Shown here: positions 18,646 through 26,983 of the stretch, piece by piece
Numbering within the stretch: the stretch's first letter is position 1
How the letters are laid out: each line of letters opens with the position of its first letter
Assembly: GCF_009866805.1 (NCBI RefSeq)
Contig: NZ_SIZW01000041.1
Span: 124,001-188,000, forward strand
DNA length: 64,000 nt
Direction of reading: 5' to 3'
Origin: Schauerella aestuarii
Lineage (GTDB): Bacteria > Pseudomonadota > Gammaproteobacteria > Burkholderiales > Burkholderiaceae_B
Made by a program: the position numbers and the translations under genes
The notes under the pieces: model-generated
Seen by the model: the letters and a program-made list of their open reading frames with translations, nothing else
Databases searched by the model: none
What the model was told of the DNA's origin: nothing

Positions 18646-19509
18646 ATGTTCAAACACTTTGTGTGCGCGGCCGCACTCAGCGGCTTGGTGGCGTTTTCGT
18701 CTGCGCACGCCGCCGATACGGCACGGCATCGCGATGTCTTGAAAACCGGCGACGTCACACTCGACGTGATCGTGGAAGGGCAGGGCGACCCCATCGTGCT
18801 CCTGCCTTCACGTGGCCGCGATTCGGAGGACTACGACCGCGTGGCCGAGGGCCTGGTCAACGCCGGCTATCAGGTACTGCGTCCGCAACCGCGCGGCATC
18901 GGCAAGAGCACCGGGCCCATGCAGGGGGTGACGCTGCACGACTTTGCCCATGACACCGCCTACGTCATTCGCCATTACGGGCAGGGCAAGCCCGCCATCG
19001 TCGTGGGCCATGCCTTCGGCAACTGGGTGGCGCGCATGACGGCGGTCGATCATCCCGAACTGGTGCGCGGCGTGGTCATCGCGGCTGCGGCCGCAAAAAA
19101 CTATCCCCTGGCATTGAGCGAGAAAGTCGGCAAGAGTGCCGACATGCGCTTGCCGGAAGCGGAGCGCATGGGATACGTGCGCGAGCTCTTCTTCGCGCCA
19201 CGTAGCGATGCCAGCGTATGGAAGGAAGGCTGGTACGCGCAAACGAGCACCATGCAGAGCGAAGCGGGGAAGGCCACCAAGCAATCCGACTGGTGGTCGG
19301 GCGGCAAGGCGCCGCTGCTGGACCTGCAGGCGGCAGACGATCCCTTCAAGCCGCTGACGAGCCGCAATGAGATGAAGGATGAGTTTGGCGACCGCGTCAC
19401 GATCAAGGTGATCGATCGGGCCAGCCATGCGCTGATCCCGGAGCAACCCGCCGCGGTGGTGGACGCCATCGTGACCTGGGCCAAAACCCTGCCGCCCGCC
19501 AAATCCTGA
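18646..19509 (+). CDS. Secreted alpha/beta hydrolase-fold protein lacking the nucleophilic Ser
   Basis: 287 residues with a signal peptide (MFKHFVCAAALSGLVAFSSAHA) and an alpha/beta hydrolase fold. The oxyanion-loop region is VLLPSRGRD, the elbow is VVGHAFGNWVARM and the putative catalytic His is in DRASHALIPEQP. The elbow residue that should be Ser, Cys or Asp is Ala123 (codon gcc at 19012-19014), so classic hydrolysis is not expected. First gene of a probable operon with ech, ligase and lyase genes (gap 21 bases). The ATG at 18646 is preceded by GAGGAGA. It might be a binding protein, or use another mechanism. Confidence 0.8.
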   Translation: MFKHFVCAAALSGLVAFSSAHAADTARHRDVLKTGDVTLDVIVEGQGDPIVLLPSRGRDSEDYDRVAEGLVNAGYQVLRPQPRGIGKSTGPMQGVTLHDFAHDTAYVIRHYGQGKPAIVVGHAFGNWVARMTAVDHPELVRGVVIAAAAAKNYPLALSEKVGKSADMRLPEAERMGYVRELFFAPRSDASVWKEGWYAQTSTMQSEAGKATKQSDWWSGGKAPLLDLQAADDPFKPLTSRNEMKDEFGDRVTIKVIDRASHALIPEQPAAVVDAIVTWAKTLPPAKS

Positions 19510-19530
19510 ATCGCTATCGAGACGCCGAGC

Positions 19531-20349
19531 ATGACACTTTCCCTGACCACCCTGCGCTACGGCGTGACCGACCATATTGCGACCGTGACCCTCAATCGCC
19601 CGGATGCACGCAATGCACTCAACGTGGCGATGTGCGGTGAACTCGTCGACGTGATGAATGCCGCAGCCACCGACGATGACGTTCGCGTGGTGCTGATCGC
19701 GGCCGAAGGCACCGCCTTTTGCGCGGGGGCGGACCTGAAAGAACGCAAAACGATGACGCATGCCGACATGACGGCGCGCCGCGTGCGCGGCTTTGCCGCC
19801 TATGCGGCGATCGAGCGGCTGGCCAAACCTGTGATTGCGGTGGTGCATGGCGCGGCTTTTGGGTCGGGATGTGAGATTGCTGCCGCCAGCGACTTCATTC
19901 TTGCCTCCGAGGCCGCTGCGTTTTGCTATCCCGAGGTCGGGTGGGGTACGGTGGGCGCCACGCAGCGCTTGCCGCGTGTGGTGGGACCGCGCATGGCAAA
20001 GGAACTGCTCTTCACGGGCCGAAAATTCGATGCGCATGAGGCCCTCGCGATGGGACTGGTCAACCACGTCTACGACGCTGATCGCTTGACGGCAGAGGCG
20101 CACGCAATGGCCACGAAGATTGCGGCCGCCAATCCGCTGACGGTGCGGCTGACGAAGCATAGTGTGGATACCGGATTGGAAGGCACGCGCGAAGGTGCGA
20201 TGGCCGTCGAGTTGCTCGCGATCGAGGAGAACCTGCGCGGCTCGGATTGGCAGGCCGCCATCGCCGGCTTCGGACGCGCGGCGGCGTCCGATGCATCCAG
20301 GGCATCCGAAGGGCGGGGCGCTTCGAAGGGAAACCATGATGGCGAATGA
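19531..20349 (+). CDS. Enoyl-CoA hydratase/isomerase family protein
   Basis: 272-residue crotonase. The CoA/oxyanion region is FCAGADLKERK, the second oxyanion loop is HGAAFGSGCEIAAASD, and YPEVGWGTVGATQRL carries the second Glu. Both catalytic glutamates of true hydratases (in GCE and PEV) are present, so hydration of an enoyl-CoA is plausible. The C-terminal tail overlaps the ligase start by 14 bases. Second gene of the MarR-operator-controlled unit. Substrate unknown. Confidence 0.9.
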   Translation: MTLSLTTLRYGVTDHIATVTLNRPDARNALNVAMCGELVDVMNAAATDDDVRVVLIAAEGTAFCAGADLKERKTMTHADMTARRVRGFAAYAAIERLAKPVIAVVHGAAFGSGCEIAAASDFILASEAAAFCYPEVGWGTVGATQRLPRVVGPRMAKELLFTGRKFDAHEALAMGLVNHVYDADRLTAEAHAMATKIAAANPLTVRLTKHSVDTGLEGTREGAMAVELLAIEENLRGSDWQAAIAGFGRAAASDASRASEGRGASKGNHDGE

Positions 20350-21964
20350 CGTATTGACACTGCCGAAGGTGCTCGCAAATACCGTCGCCGCACGTGGCGC
20401 ATGTGAAGCCTTCGTCGCACCCGGCGAACGTCTGGATTGGAACGCGCTGGCACAAGGCGCCGACCGCATCGCGCGGGCGCTGCAGGCTGCGGGCGTGCGC
20501 CATGGCGATCACCTGGGCATCATGCTGGGCAACGGCGGCTTGTGGCTGCAGTGTTTCTTCGCGTGCGCCACCCTGGGCGCCGTCACCGTGCCGATCAACA
20601 CGCGATTCAAAACCGAAGAGTTGAACTTTTGCTTGAAGCAGGCGGATGTGACGTGCCTGATCGTGGCGGACGCGTTCCTGGGCATTGACTACATCGATCT
20701 GCTTGCGCAGGTTGAACCCGCCATCCAGACGGCGCTGCCGGGCAAGGTGTTGCCGTTGCTCAAGCGCGTAGTGGTGGTTGGCGCGAACGTGCCGGCTGCC
20801 GGTGTCGGGTTCGATACCTTTCTGGCGCAAGGCGACGCGGCGCTGGATATGGCGGCAGTGACGGCACAGGTACGCCCCGACGATGTGTTGCTGATCCAGT
20901 ACACGTCGGGAACCACATCCTTCCCGAAGGGCGTGATGCTCACGCATGCGAACATGCTGGGCAATGCGCGCGCTGCCGCTGTGCGGATGGGCGTGCACGC
21001 CGAGGATCGGTATTTCAGCATTCGCCCTTATTTCCATGTGGCGGGCACGACGTTATCGATTCTCGTGGCCGTGGTCACCGGATGCTGCCTGCTCACGCTA
21101 CCGAAGTTCGAAGTGGGCGAGGCGCTGCAGATGCTGGCGCAGGAGCGTTGCACGTTGACGTCCGGCAACGACACGATCTTTCTGATGCTCATGGGTCATC
21201 CCGAATTCGACCGCAGCAGGCTGCACTTGCGCGGGGGTTGGGCCGCGGCGGGGCCCGAGGTGATGCAGAAGATCAAGGATGTGATGGGTGTGCCCGCGAT
21301 CTGCAATGCCTACGGTCAATCCGAAGCGTCGCCAAACATCGTCATGTCGCAGCATGACGACGCCTTCGCGCTGCGTGCCCATGGGTGGGCGTTGCCGCAT
21401 CCCGGCATGCAGGTGCGGATCGTCGAGCCGGGCACGACGCAGGAACTGCCGCGGGGTGAGCGGGGCGAGATCCAGGCGCGTGGCTGGAGCGTGATGAAGG
21501 GCTACTACAACATGCCCGAGGCGACCGCGAATGCGCTGGCGCCGGACGGTTGGCTGAGTACCGGCGACCTGGGTGAAATGGATGCCGAGGGGCGCATGCG
21601 CATGGTCGGGCGCTTGAAGGACATGTTCCGCGTTGGGGGCGAGAATGTGGCACCGGCCGAAGTGGAAGAAGTGCTGCATGGCCATGAGGCGGTTCAACTC
21701 GCGCAGGTGATCGGCGTGCCCGATCCGCGTTTAGGTGAAGTGGGGGCCGCGTTCGTACTGTTGAAGGCCGGCCGGCACGCCACACCCGAAGAACTCACGC
21801 AGTGGTGCAAGGCCCGTTGCGCCAATTTCAAGGTGCCGCGGTATCTCGCCATCGTGGATTCGTTCGAGCACATCGGCATGACGGGCAGTTCGAAGGTGCA
21901 GAAAAACAAGCTGCGCGCGCATGCGATCGAGGTGTTCGGGCTGGCGCAGGGAGCATCGGCATGA
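20336..21964 (+). CDS. Acyl-CoA ligase (AMP-forming)
   Basis: 542-residue adenylate-forming enzyme that activates a carboxylic acid to its CoA thioester using ATP. Motifs in order: phosphate loop YTSGTTSFPKGVMLTH, YGQSEAS, WLSTGDLGEMD, GRLKDMFRVGGENVAPAE, and the C-terminal catalytic Lys region SSKVQKNKLR. Two adjacent ATGs (20336, 20339) follow GAAGGGAAA; the frame is open upstream, but that part is antiphase to ech. It overlaps the ech end and, at its own end, the lyase start (ATGA), so the operon is tightly coupled. Probably commits the unknown substrate of this pathway. Confidence 0.92.
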   Translation: MMANDVLTLPKVLANTVAARGACEAFVAPGERLDWNALAQGADRIARALQAAGVRHGDHLGIMLGNGGLWLQCFFACATLGAVTVPINTRFKTEELNFCLKQADVTCLIVADAFLGIDYIDLLAQVEPAIQTALPGKVLPLLKRVVVVGANVPAAGVGFDTFLAQGDAALDMAAVTAQVRPDDVLLIQYTSGTTSFPKGVMLTHANMLGNARAAAVRMGVHAEDRYFSIRPYFHVAGTTLSILVAVVTGCCLLTLPKFEVGEALQMLAQERCTLTSGNDTIFLMLMGHPEFDRSRLHLRGGWAAAGPEVMQKIKDVMGVPAICNAYGQSEASPNIVMSQHDDAFALRAHGWALPHPGMQVRIVEPGTTQELPRGERGEIQARGWSVMKGYYNMPEATANALAPDGWLSTGDLGEMDAEGRMRMVGRLKDMFRVGGENVAPAEVEEVLHGHEAVQLAQVIGVPDPRLGEVGAAFVLLKAGRHATPEELTQWCKARCANFKVPRYLAIVDSFEHIGMTGSSKVQKNKLRAHAIEVFGLAQGASA

Positions 21965-22896
21965 GCGATGTGGTGTTGTGCGAGTGTTTCGCCCGCGACG
22001 GCCTGCAGCATGAATCCGACTTCATCGCGACGGCGATCAAGGGGGAGCTGATCGCGCGCTTTGCGGCGATGGGCTTCACCCGTGTGGAGGCCACGTCCTA
22101 CTCCAATCCGAAGGTGGTGCCGCAGTTCGCGGATGCGAGTGAGGTTCTGGCCGCGCTGCCACGGCGCGAAGGCGTGTTCTACAAGGCCACGTGTGCCAAC
22201 GTGCGTGCGGTCGAGCGCGCGGTGGCCGATCATGAAGCGGGCATCGGCGCGAACGAAATCAGTCTGCTCGTGTCGGCCACGAATGCGCATTCGGCGCGCA
22301 ATCTGAAACGCACGAAGGCCGAGCAATGGGAAAACGTGGACGCCATGGCGGCCGCTGCCTCTGCCCGTTTTCGGTTGATCGGCACCATATCCGTGGCGTT
22401 TGGCTGTCCGTTCGAGGGCGCCGTCGATCCGCACGCGGTGCTGGACGATGTGGGGCGCTTTGCCGCGGCAGGGGTGACGCATGTGACGTTGGGCGATACG
22501 ACGGGCATGGCCACGCCGGCTGCGGTGCGCGCGCTCTATGGCGCCATGCAGGCGCAATATCCGAATGTGACACCGATTGCGCATTTTCACGATACCCGCG
22601 CGACCGGACTGGTCAACTACGTTGCCGCCCATGAGGCCGGCGTGCGTTATTTCGACTGCGCCTTCGGCGGGGTGGGCGGCCACCCTGCCAAGGTGAAATA
22701 CGGCGGCGGCTTTACCGGCAATGTGTGCACCGAGGATCTCGTCAATCTGTTTGAATCAATGGGCATCGACACCGGCATCGATCTGGACGCCATGATGCAC
22801 GTTGCGATGCGCTGCCAGGAGGTGCTTGGGCGCAGCCTGCACAGCCGGGTCGCCGAGAGCGGGCTGAATCCGTTGATTGTTCGCGCAGTCCCGTAA
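21961..22896 (+). CDS. HMG-CoA lyase-like DRE-TIM enzyme with altered catalytic Cys
   Basis: 311 residues of the HMG-CoA lyase branch of the DRE-TIM metallolyases. It retains RDGLQ near the N-terminus (catalytic Arg and metal Asp), HFHDTRATG (metal-binding histidines) and the end motif GGGFTGNVCTEDLV. In HMG-CoA lyase the glycine-rich loop carries the catalytic Cys (GLGGCP); here it reads GGVGGHP with His241. It probably cleaves a related 3-hydroxyacyl-CoA or aldol-type substrate rather than HMG-CoA itself. Start ATG overlaps the ligase stop (ATGA). Last clearly coupled gene of the operon; MarR follows after 106 bases. Confidence 0.85.
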   Translation: MSDVVLCECFARDGLQHESDFIATAIKGELIARFAAMGFTRVEATSYSNPKVVPQFADASEVLAALPRREGVFYKATCANVRAVERAVADHEAGIGANEISLLVSATNAHSARNLKRTKAEQWENVDAMAAAASARFRLIGTISVAFGCPFEGAVDPHAVLDDVGRFAAAGVTHVTLGDTTGMATPAAVRALYGAMQAQYPNVTPIAHFHDTRATGLVNYVAAHEAGVRYFDCAFGGVGGHPAKVKYGGGFTGNVCTEDLVNLFESMGIDTGIDLDAMMHVAMRCQEVLGRSLHSRVAESGLNPLIVRAVP

Positions 22897-23002
22897 AAAG
22901 GCACACGACCTGCGCCCGACACGATGGCATTGTTTATGATGCGGGACGCAGGCACGTGATGGCGTGCATTCATTTCTCTCATCGACTCTACTCAGCTTCC
23001 CT

Positions 23003-23539
23003 ATGGCCTCACGCGAAGACAGCAAGCCCGCCGCCGCCAAGCGTTCCGCGCCAACGGATCTCAAGGCGCTTTTCTCCTATCGCCTGAATCGGCTGGCCTT
23101 CGTGTCGAGCCGCTTGGCCGCCGCTCAGAACGAAACCAGTTACGCAATGGGTCCGCGGGATTGGCGCGTGATTGCCTTGTTGGCGGCGCATGCGCCCATG
23201 TCGTTGAACGCGTTGGCCCGCGAATCGAATATCGACAAGAGCCAGGCCAGCCGAACGGTGGCGGATCTGATCGAGCGCAAGCTGATCAAGCGCAGCGCGG
23301 ATGAGACCGATGGCCGCGGCGTGAGCCTGGATCTCACGACTGCGGGTCGTACGCTGTACAAGAAGGTTTTTCCTGCCGCCATCGCGCGCAATGAAACGCT
23401 GCTCAGCGTGTTGAGCCCGGCAGAGCGCGAGGTGCTCGAACGCGCCGTGGACAAGCTCACCGATCATGGCTTGAGCCTGCTCGATGCCACGCCGGATACC
23501 CTGGCGCCGCGCCGCGGCCGCAAGGCCGGCCCCAGGTAG
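23003..23539 (+). CDS. MarR-family regulator of the CoA-catabolic region
   Basis: 178 residues. The winged helix-turn-helix of MarR proteins is visible as RDWRVIALLAAH, MSLNALARESNIDKSQASR and the wing SADETDGRGVSLDLT, flanked by N- and C-terminal dimerisation helices. I chose ATG 23003 (MASREDSKPAAAK); a start 13 codons upstream is possible. It has no operator of its own immediately upstream and is probably read through from the hydrolase operon. It is the natural candidate for binding the four TAGTTG-N7-CAACTA sites; MarR proteins of catabolic loci usually release DNA on binding an acyl-CoA. Confidence 0.9.
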   Translation: MASREDSKPAAAKRSAPTDLKALFSYRLNRLAFVSSRLAAAQNETSYAMGPRDWRVIALLAAHAPMSLNALARESNIDKSQASRTVADLIERKLIKRSADETDGRGVSLDLTTAGRTLYKKVFPAAIARNETLLSVLSPAEREVLERAVDKLTDHGLSLLDATPDTLAPRRGRKAGPR

Positions 23540-23722
23540 ACCATCGCCCGCTGCGGCGCTATTCCGTCAAGCTGCCCAGGCAGTCGCGATTCGCCGCATG
23601 GATCGCGGCGGCAGGTGCTTGCCTGCGCGATAGCGTCAGTCGTTCGGCTGGCGTGTTCCGGCAGGTATCGAGGCGGTGAACATGCTGTCGCCCTGGGCGC
23701 GAAACGCTCGGTCGAGATGTTG

Positions 23723-23754
23723 TAGTTGATTAAATCAACTAAATAAAAGAAAAT
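23723..23754 (+). promoter_or_regulatory. MarR-type operator 2 (before second crotonase)
   Basis: 23723-23741 is a perfect 19-bp dyad, TAGTTGATT-A-AATCAACTA, the best copy of the motif in the window. The left arm supplies a -35-like TTGATT (23726-23731), and GAAAAT 17 bases further is a weak -10. The crotonase start is 38 bases further on. The preceding stretch 23540-23722 shows no gene. Confidence 0.85.
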
Positions 23755-23791
23755 GATTGCAAAGCCATTAGCTTGAACAGCAGGAGACAAC

Positions 23792-24511
23792 ATGACCGAG
23801 CTCGTCGTCGATACGCATGGTGCGGTACGCGTTTTGCGTTTGAACCGCCCCGAGAAACACAACGCACTGAACACCACACTGACGCAATCGCTGCTCGATG
23901 CCTTGCACGCGGCCGACCGCGACGATCAGGTGAATGCGATTGTGCTCACCGGCAACGGCAAGTCGTTCTGCGCCGGCGCGGATACCACTGAATTCTCCAG
24001 TCTGACGGTGGAGCAACCCCAGGCCGTGATGCGCCGTGCCGATCTGACGACCGCTTTGCACAGCGCGTTCTCCCAGATCGCCACCCCGGTGATCGCCGCC
24101 GTACATGGCAACGCGCTGGGCGGTGGCGCGGGCCTGGCCCTGGCCTGCGATCTGACGGTGATGGCCGACGATGTGCGGTACGGCTACCCCGAGCTCAAGC
24201 ACGGCATCGTGGCCGCCGTGGTGATGGCCAATCTGGTGCGCCAGGTTGGCCGCAAGCATGCCTTCGAGTTGCTGGCGATGGCCGAGCCGATCGACGGCGC
24301 ACGCGCGCTGGCGTTAGGTATCGCCAATCGTGTCGTTTCAAGTGCCCAGGTGCTGGAAGCAGCGATTGCGATGGCCACGCGCCTGGCAAGTTGGAGCCCC
24401 GTTGCGATGGGGCTCACAAAGCGGTCGTTTCATCGCGCGGCCGACCTGGCGTTGGTGGATGCCTTGGGCGTCGGCCGGGATGCCAACGTCATCATGCGCA
24501 GTTTCCGATAG
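23792..24511 (+). CDS. Enoyl-CoA hydratase/isomerase family protein with one catalytic Glu
   Basis: 239-residue crotonase with FCAGADTTEFSS, HGNALGGGAGLALACDL and YPELKHGIVAAVV. The Glu normally found in the second loop (GCE or GGE) is absent here (GAGLA), while the Glu in YPEL is kept. An isomerase, hydrolase or lyase activity is therefore as likely as hydration. Strong ribosome-binding site CAGGAGACAAC before ATG 23792. It has its own MarR-type operator and so belongs to the same presumed regulon. Confidence 0.88.
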   Translation: MTELVVDTHGAVRVLRLNRPEKHNALNTTLTQSLLDALHAADRDDQVNAIVLTGNGKSFCAGADTTEFSSLTVEQPQAVMRRADLTTALHSAFSQIATPVIAAVHGNALGGGAGLALACDLTVMADDVRYGYPELKHGIVAAVVMANLVRQVGRKHAFELLAMAEPIDGARALALGIANRVVSSAQVLEAAIAMATRLASWSPVAMGLTKRSFHRAADLALVDALGVGRDANVIMRSFR

Positions 24512-24523
24512 CGCATGTCGCTT

Positions 24524-24550
24524 GGCGCGGCCCACGTCACGCCTTTTTTT
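24524..24550 (+). terminator. Weak candidate terminator after second crotonase
   Basis: GGCG (24524-24527) can pair with CGCC (24540-24543), followed by seven T residues (24544-24550). The stem is short, so termination efficiency is doubtful. Confidence 0.3.
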
Positions 24551-24555
24551 GTCCT

Positions 24556-24578
24556 GGTAGTTGACGATATCAACTACC
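24556..24578 (+). promoter_or_regulatory. MarR-type operator 3 (before CaiB-family gene)
   Basis: GGTAGTTGA-CGATA-TCAACTACC is an inverted repeat with perfect 9-bp arms; its core 24558-24576 matches TAGTTG-N7-CAACTA exactly. The left arm contains a consensus-like -35 (TTGACG, 24561-24566). I do not see a good -10 at the right distance. The CoA-transferase start is about 140 bases downstream. Confidence 0.8.
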
Positions 24579-24612
24579 AATATCAACGACCAATATCAAC
24601 GACCAATGACGA
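24577..24612. repeat. 13-bp tandem repeat in leader of CaiB-family gene
   Basis: CCAATATCAACGA occurs twice in perfect tandem (24577-24589, 24590-24602), followed by a shortened third copy CCAATGACGA (24603-24612). Each full unit contains ATCAAC, the right half-site of the adjacent MarR operator, so the repeat may add weaker regulator contacts. Confidence 0.7.
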
Positions 24613-24715
24613 TGATGCCGGTGCCGGGAATGCATGGCGGCGTTGTCGAGGAGATGCCCATGTCGACCCTTGATTCGCGCTTCCCCATGGCGGCGCCCGA
24701 TTGCTGGAGAAACGT

Positions 24716-25912
24716 ATGCGGCCACTAGACGGCATCACGATTCTCGATTTGTCGCGCGTGCTGGCGTGCCCATTTGCCTCGATGATTCTGGCGGAGATGG
24801 GCGCAACCGTGATCAAGGTGGAGCAACCCGACGGCGGCGACGAAACGCGCGCGTTCGAGCCCAAGGTGAAGGGCGAGAACGGTACCGAATCGGCTTACTA
24901 CCTCGCCTTCAATCGCAGCAAGCAGTCGATCACGATCAACTTCCGCACGGAAGCCGGCCAGGCGCTGGTGCGCAAGCTGGCAGCGCAGGCCGATGTGCTG
25001 GTCGAGAATTTTCCGGTGGGCACATTGAAGAAGTATGGCTTGGATCGTGCTGCTATTGCGCCGTCCAATCCAGCGCTGATCTATTTCTCTTGCACAGGGT
25101 TTGGCATGACGGGGCCCTATGCCCCGCGCAAGGGATACGACACGGTGTTCCAAGCCATGGGCGGCATCATGAGCCTGACCGGTGAGCGCGGCGGAGGGCC
25201 GGTGAAGCCGGGCCTGCCGGTCGCCGATCTGACGTCAGGGTTGTGGGCCGCGATCGGGATTCTCTCGGCCCTGGTGGGCCGCGCGAAAACCGGGCAGGGC
25301 TGCCACATCGACTTCTCGATGCTGGACGGTCAGGTGGGATTGCTGTCGTTGGCGGCGGCGCGCTATTTCGCGCTGGGAGAAGTGCCGCCGCGTCTGGGCA
25401 CCGAGCATCCCGGACGCGTGCCGTCGGCCGCGTTCGAGTGCGCCGATGGCAAATGGGTGCAAATCACCGGCAGCGATCAACACTGGAAGCCGTTGTGCAC
25501 GGTGCTCGGTTTGACGGCGTGGGGCGACGATCCCGAGTTGGCCAGGAATGCCGTGCGCGTGGCGCGACGCGCTGAGGTCTCTCGGGGGCTGGCCGAGGCG
25601 ATTGCCACCTTCGATCGCGAGACCTTGTGCCAACGCTGTGATGCCGTGGGCGTGCCGGCCGGTCCCATTCTCGATGTGAGCGAGATCCTGAGCAACGAGC
25701 ACGTGCTCGCGCGCGGCATGGTGGGCCAGTACGACCATCCGCATATCGGTCAGTTCAACGCGATTCCGGTGCCGTTCAAGTTCGAGGGCTACGACAACCC
25801 CAGTCTCGATCGCCCGCCGTTGTTGGGCGAGCACACGCAACACATTCTGCGCGAGCGTCTCGGCCTGTCCGATGACGATATTGCGTTGCTGTCCACACAA
25901 GGCGCCATCTGA
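24716..25912 (+). CDS. CaiB/BaiF (class III) CoA-transferase
   Basis: 398-residue family III CoA-transferase that moves CoA between carboxylic acids. Visible features are the N-terminal LDLSRVLACPFASMILAEMG, VKVEQPDGGDETR, VLVENFPVGTLKKYG, and the catalytic Asp171 in PVADLTSGLWAA. The ATG at 24716 follows CTGGAGAAACGT. It is transcribed with the next Bug gene (39-base gap) and sits under operator 3, so it probably offers an ATP-independent way to activate the pathway substrate, alongside the ligase. Confidence 0.92.
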   Translation: MRPLDGITILDLSRVLACPFASMILAEMGATVIKVEQPDGGDETRAFEPKVKGENGTESAYYLAFNRSKQSITINFRTEAGQALVRKLAAQADVLVENFPVGTLKKYGLDRAAIAPSNPALIYFSCTGFGMTGPYAPRKGYDTVFQAMGGIMSLTGERGGGPVKPGLPVADLTSGLWAAIGILSALVGRAKTGQGCHIDFSMLDGQVGLLSLAAARYFALGEVPPRLGTEHPGRVPSAAFECADGKWVQITGSDQHWKPLCTVLGLTAWGDDPELARNAVRVARRAEVSRGLAEAIATFDRETLCQRCDAVGVPAGPILDVSEILSNEHVLARGMVGQYDHPHIGQFNAIPVPFKFEGYDNPSLDRPPLLGEHTQHILRERLGLSDDDIALLSTQGAI

Positions 25913-25951
25913 GCGCATGTGCTTTCCAGAACCGGTGAGGAGACCATCATC

Positions 25952-26917
25952 ATGTCAGTATTGAAAGGAATCGGCCTGAGCCTCGCGCTGAGCCTGAGTT
26001 GTTCGGTGGCTGTCGCGCAGGACTATCCCACGCAACCCATCATGCTCGTCAATCCTTATGCCGCAGGCGGCCCGGCCGACGTCGTGGCGCGTGCGCTGGC
26101 GCGCGAACTGGAGAAGCAACTGGGCCGCGCCGTGGTCGTCGAGAACAAGCCCGGCGGCGGTGCCTCGATCGGCACTGGTCTGGTGGCACGTGCCAAACCG
26201 GATGGATACACGCTGCTGCTTGGCACATCCGCCGCGCACGTGGTCACGCCCCTCATGCAAAAGACGCCTTACGATGGGGTGAGCGATTTCGACTTCGTGG
26301 CGATCGTGGCCAATCAGCCGAACATGGTGGTCGTCAATCCGAAGGTCGGTGTGAAGACCCTGGCCGAGCTGATCGACAAGGCGCGCAGTGCGCCGGGAAA
26401 GATCAATTACGCATCGGCCGGCCCCGGCAGTTCGCCGCATCTTGGCGGTGAGCTGTTTCGGCAACGCGCGAATATCGACATCGTCCACATTCCCTACAGC
26501 GGTGCCGCCCCTGCCATCAACGATCTGGTAGGCGGTCAGGTCGACATGGCGTTGCTCAACCTGTCGGCCAGCCTGCCGTTCATCAAGGATAAGCGCTTGA
26601 TCCCGTTGGCCTACGCAGCGAAGAAGCGCTCGCCGTTATTGCCGGATGTGCCCACGCTGGAGGAGTCGGGTGTAAAGGGTGCCGAGTCGGCCTCCTGGTA
26701 CAGCCTGGCCGCACCGAAAGGCACGCCGCCGGCCGTGATCGAGAAACTGAATAAGGCGGTCGCCACGATCAACAAGGACGATCGCTACAAGCAATTGATG
26801 GATGCCCAGGGGGTTGAGGTGCTGACGCAATCTGCTGCCGACGCCACGGCCTTCGTCAACAAGGATCGCGAAGCGATGAAGGTACTGGCCAAATCGGCTG
26901 GACTGGTGCAGCAGTAA
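25952..26917 (+). CDS. Bug/TctC-family periplasmic solute-binding protein (CoA-catabolic region)
   Basis: 321 residues with a signal peptide (MSVLKGIGLSLALSLSCSVA) and the Bug motifs YPTQPIMLVNPYAAGGPADV and ENKPGGGASIGT. The first loop carries NPYAAGG instead of the commoner VPFPPGG, so the ligand may differ from simple dicarboxylates. GAGGAGA precedes ATG 25952. Paired with the CoA-transferase, it probably captures the carboxylate substrate of the regulon. No membrane partner is in the window. Confidence 0.9.
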   Translation: MSVLKGIGLSLALSLSCSVAVAQDYPTQPIMLVNPYAAGGPADVVARALARELEKQLGRAVVVENKPGGGASIGTGLVARAKPDGYTLLLGTSAAHVVTPLMQKTPYDGVSDFDFVAIVANQPNMVVVNPKVGVKTLAELIDKARSAPGKINYASAGPGSSPHLGGELFRQRANIDIVHIPYSGAAPAINDLVGGQVDMALLNLSASLPFIKDKRLIPLAYAAKKRSPLLPDVPTLEESGVKGAESASWYSLAAPKGTPPAVIEKLNKAVATINKDDRYKQLMDAQGVEVLTQSAADATAFVNKDREAMKVLAKSAGLVQQ

Positions 26918-26983
26918 GGGCAGGGGCGATCCGGGCGTTGCCCGCCCGGTCGGCCCAAACGCCCAGGCATCACCACATAAGCA

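Noticed and set aside
18808-20469. 553-codon open frame on the minus strand opposite hydrolase, ech and ligase genes
   Set aside because: Rich in Arg, His and Gln with no recognisable domain; a high-GC antisense shadow of clearly coding genes on the plus strand.
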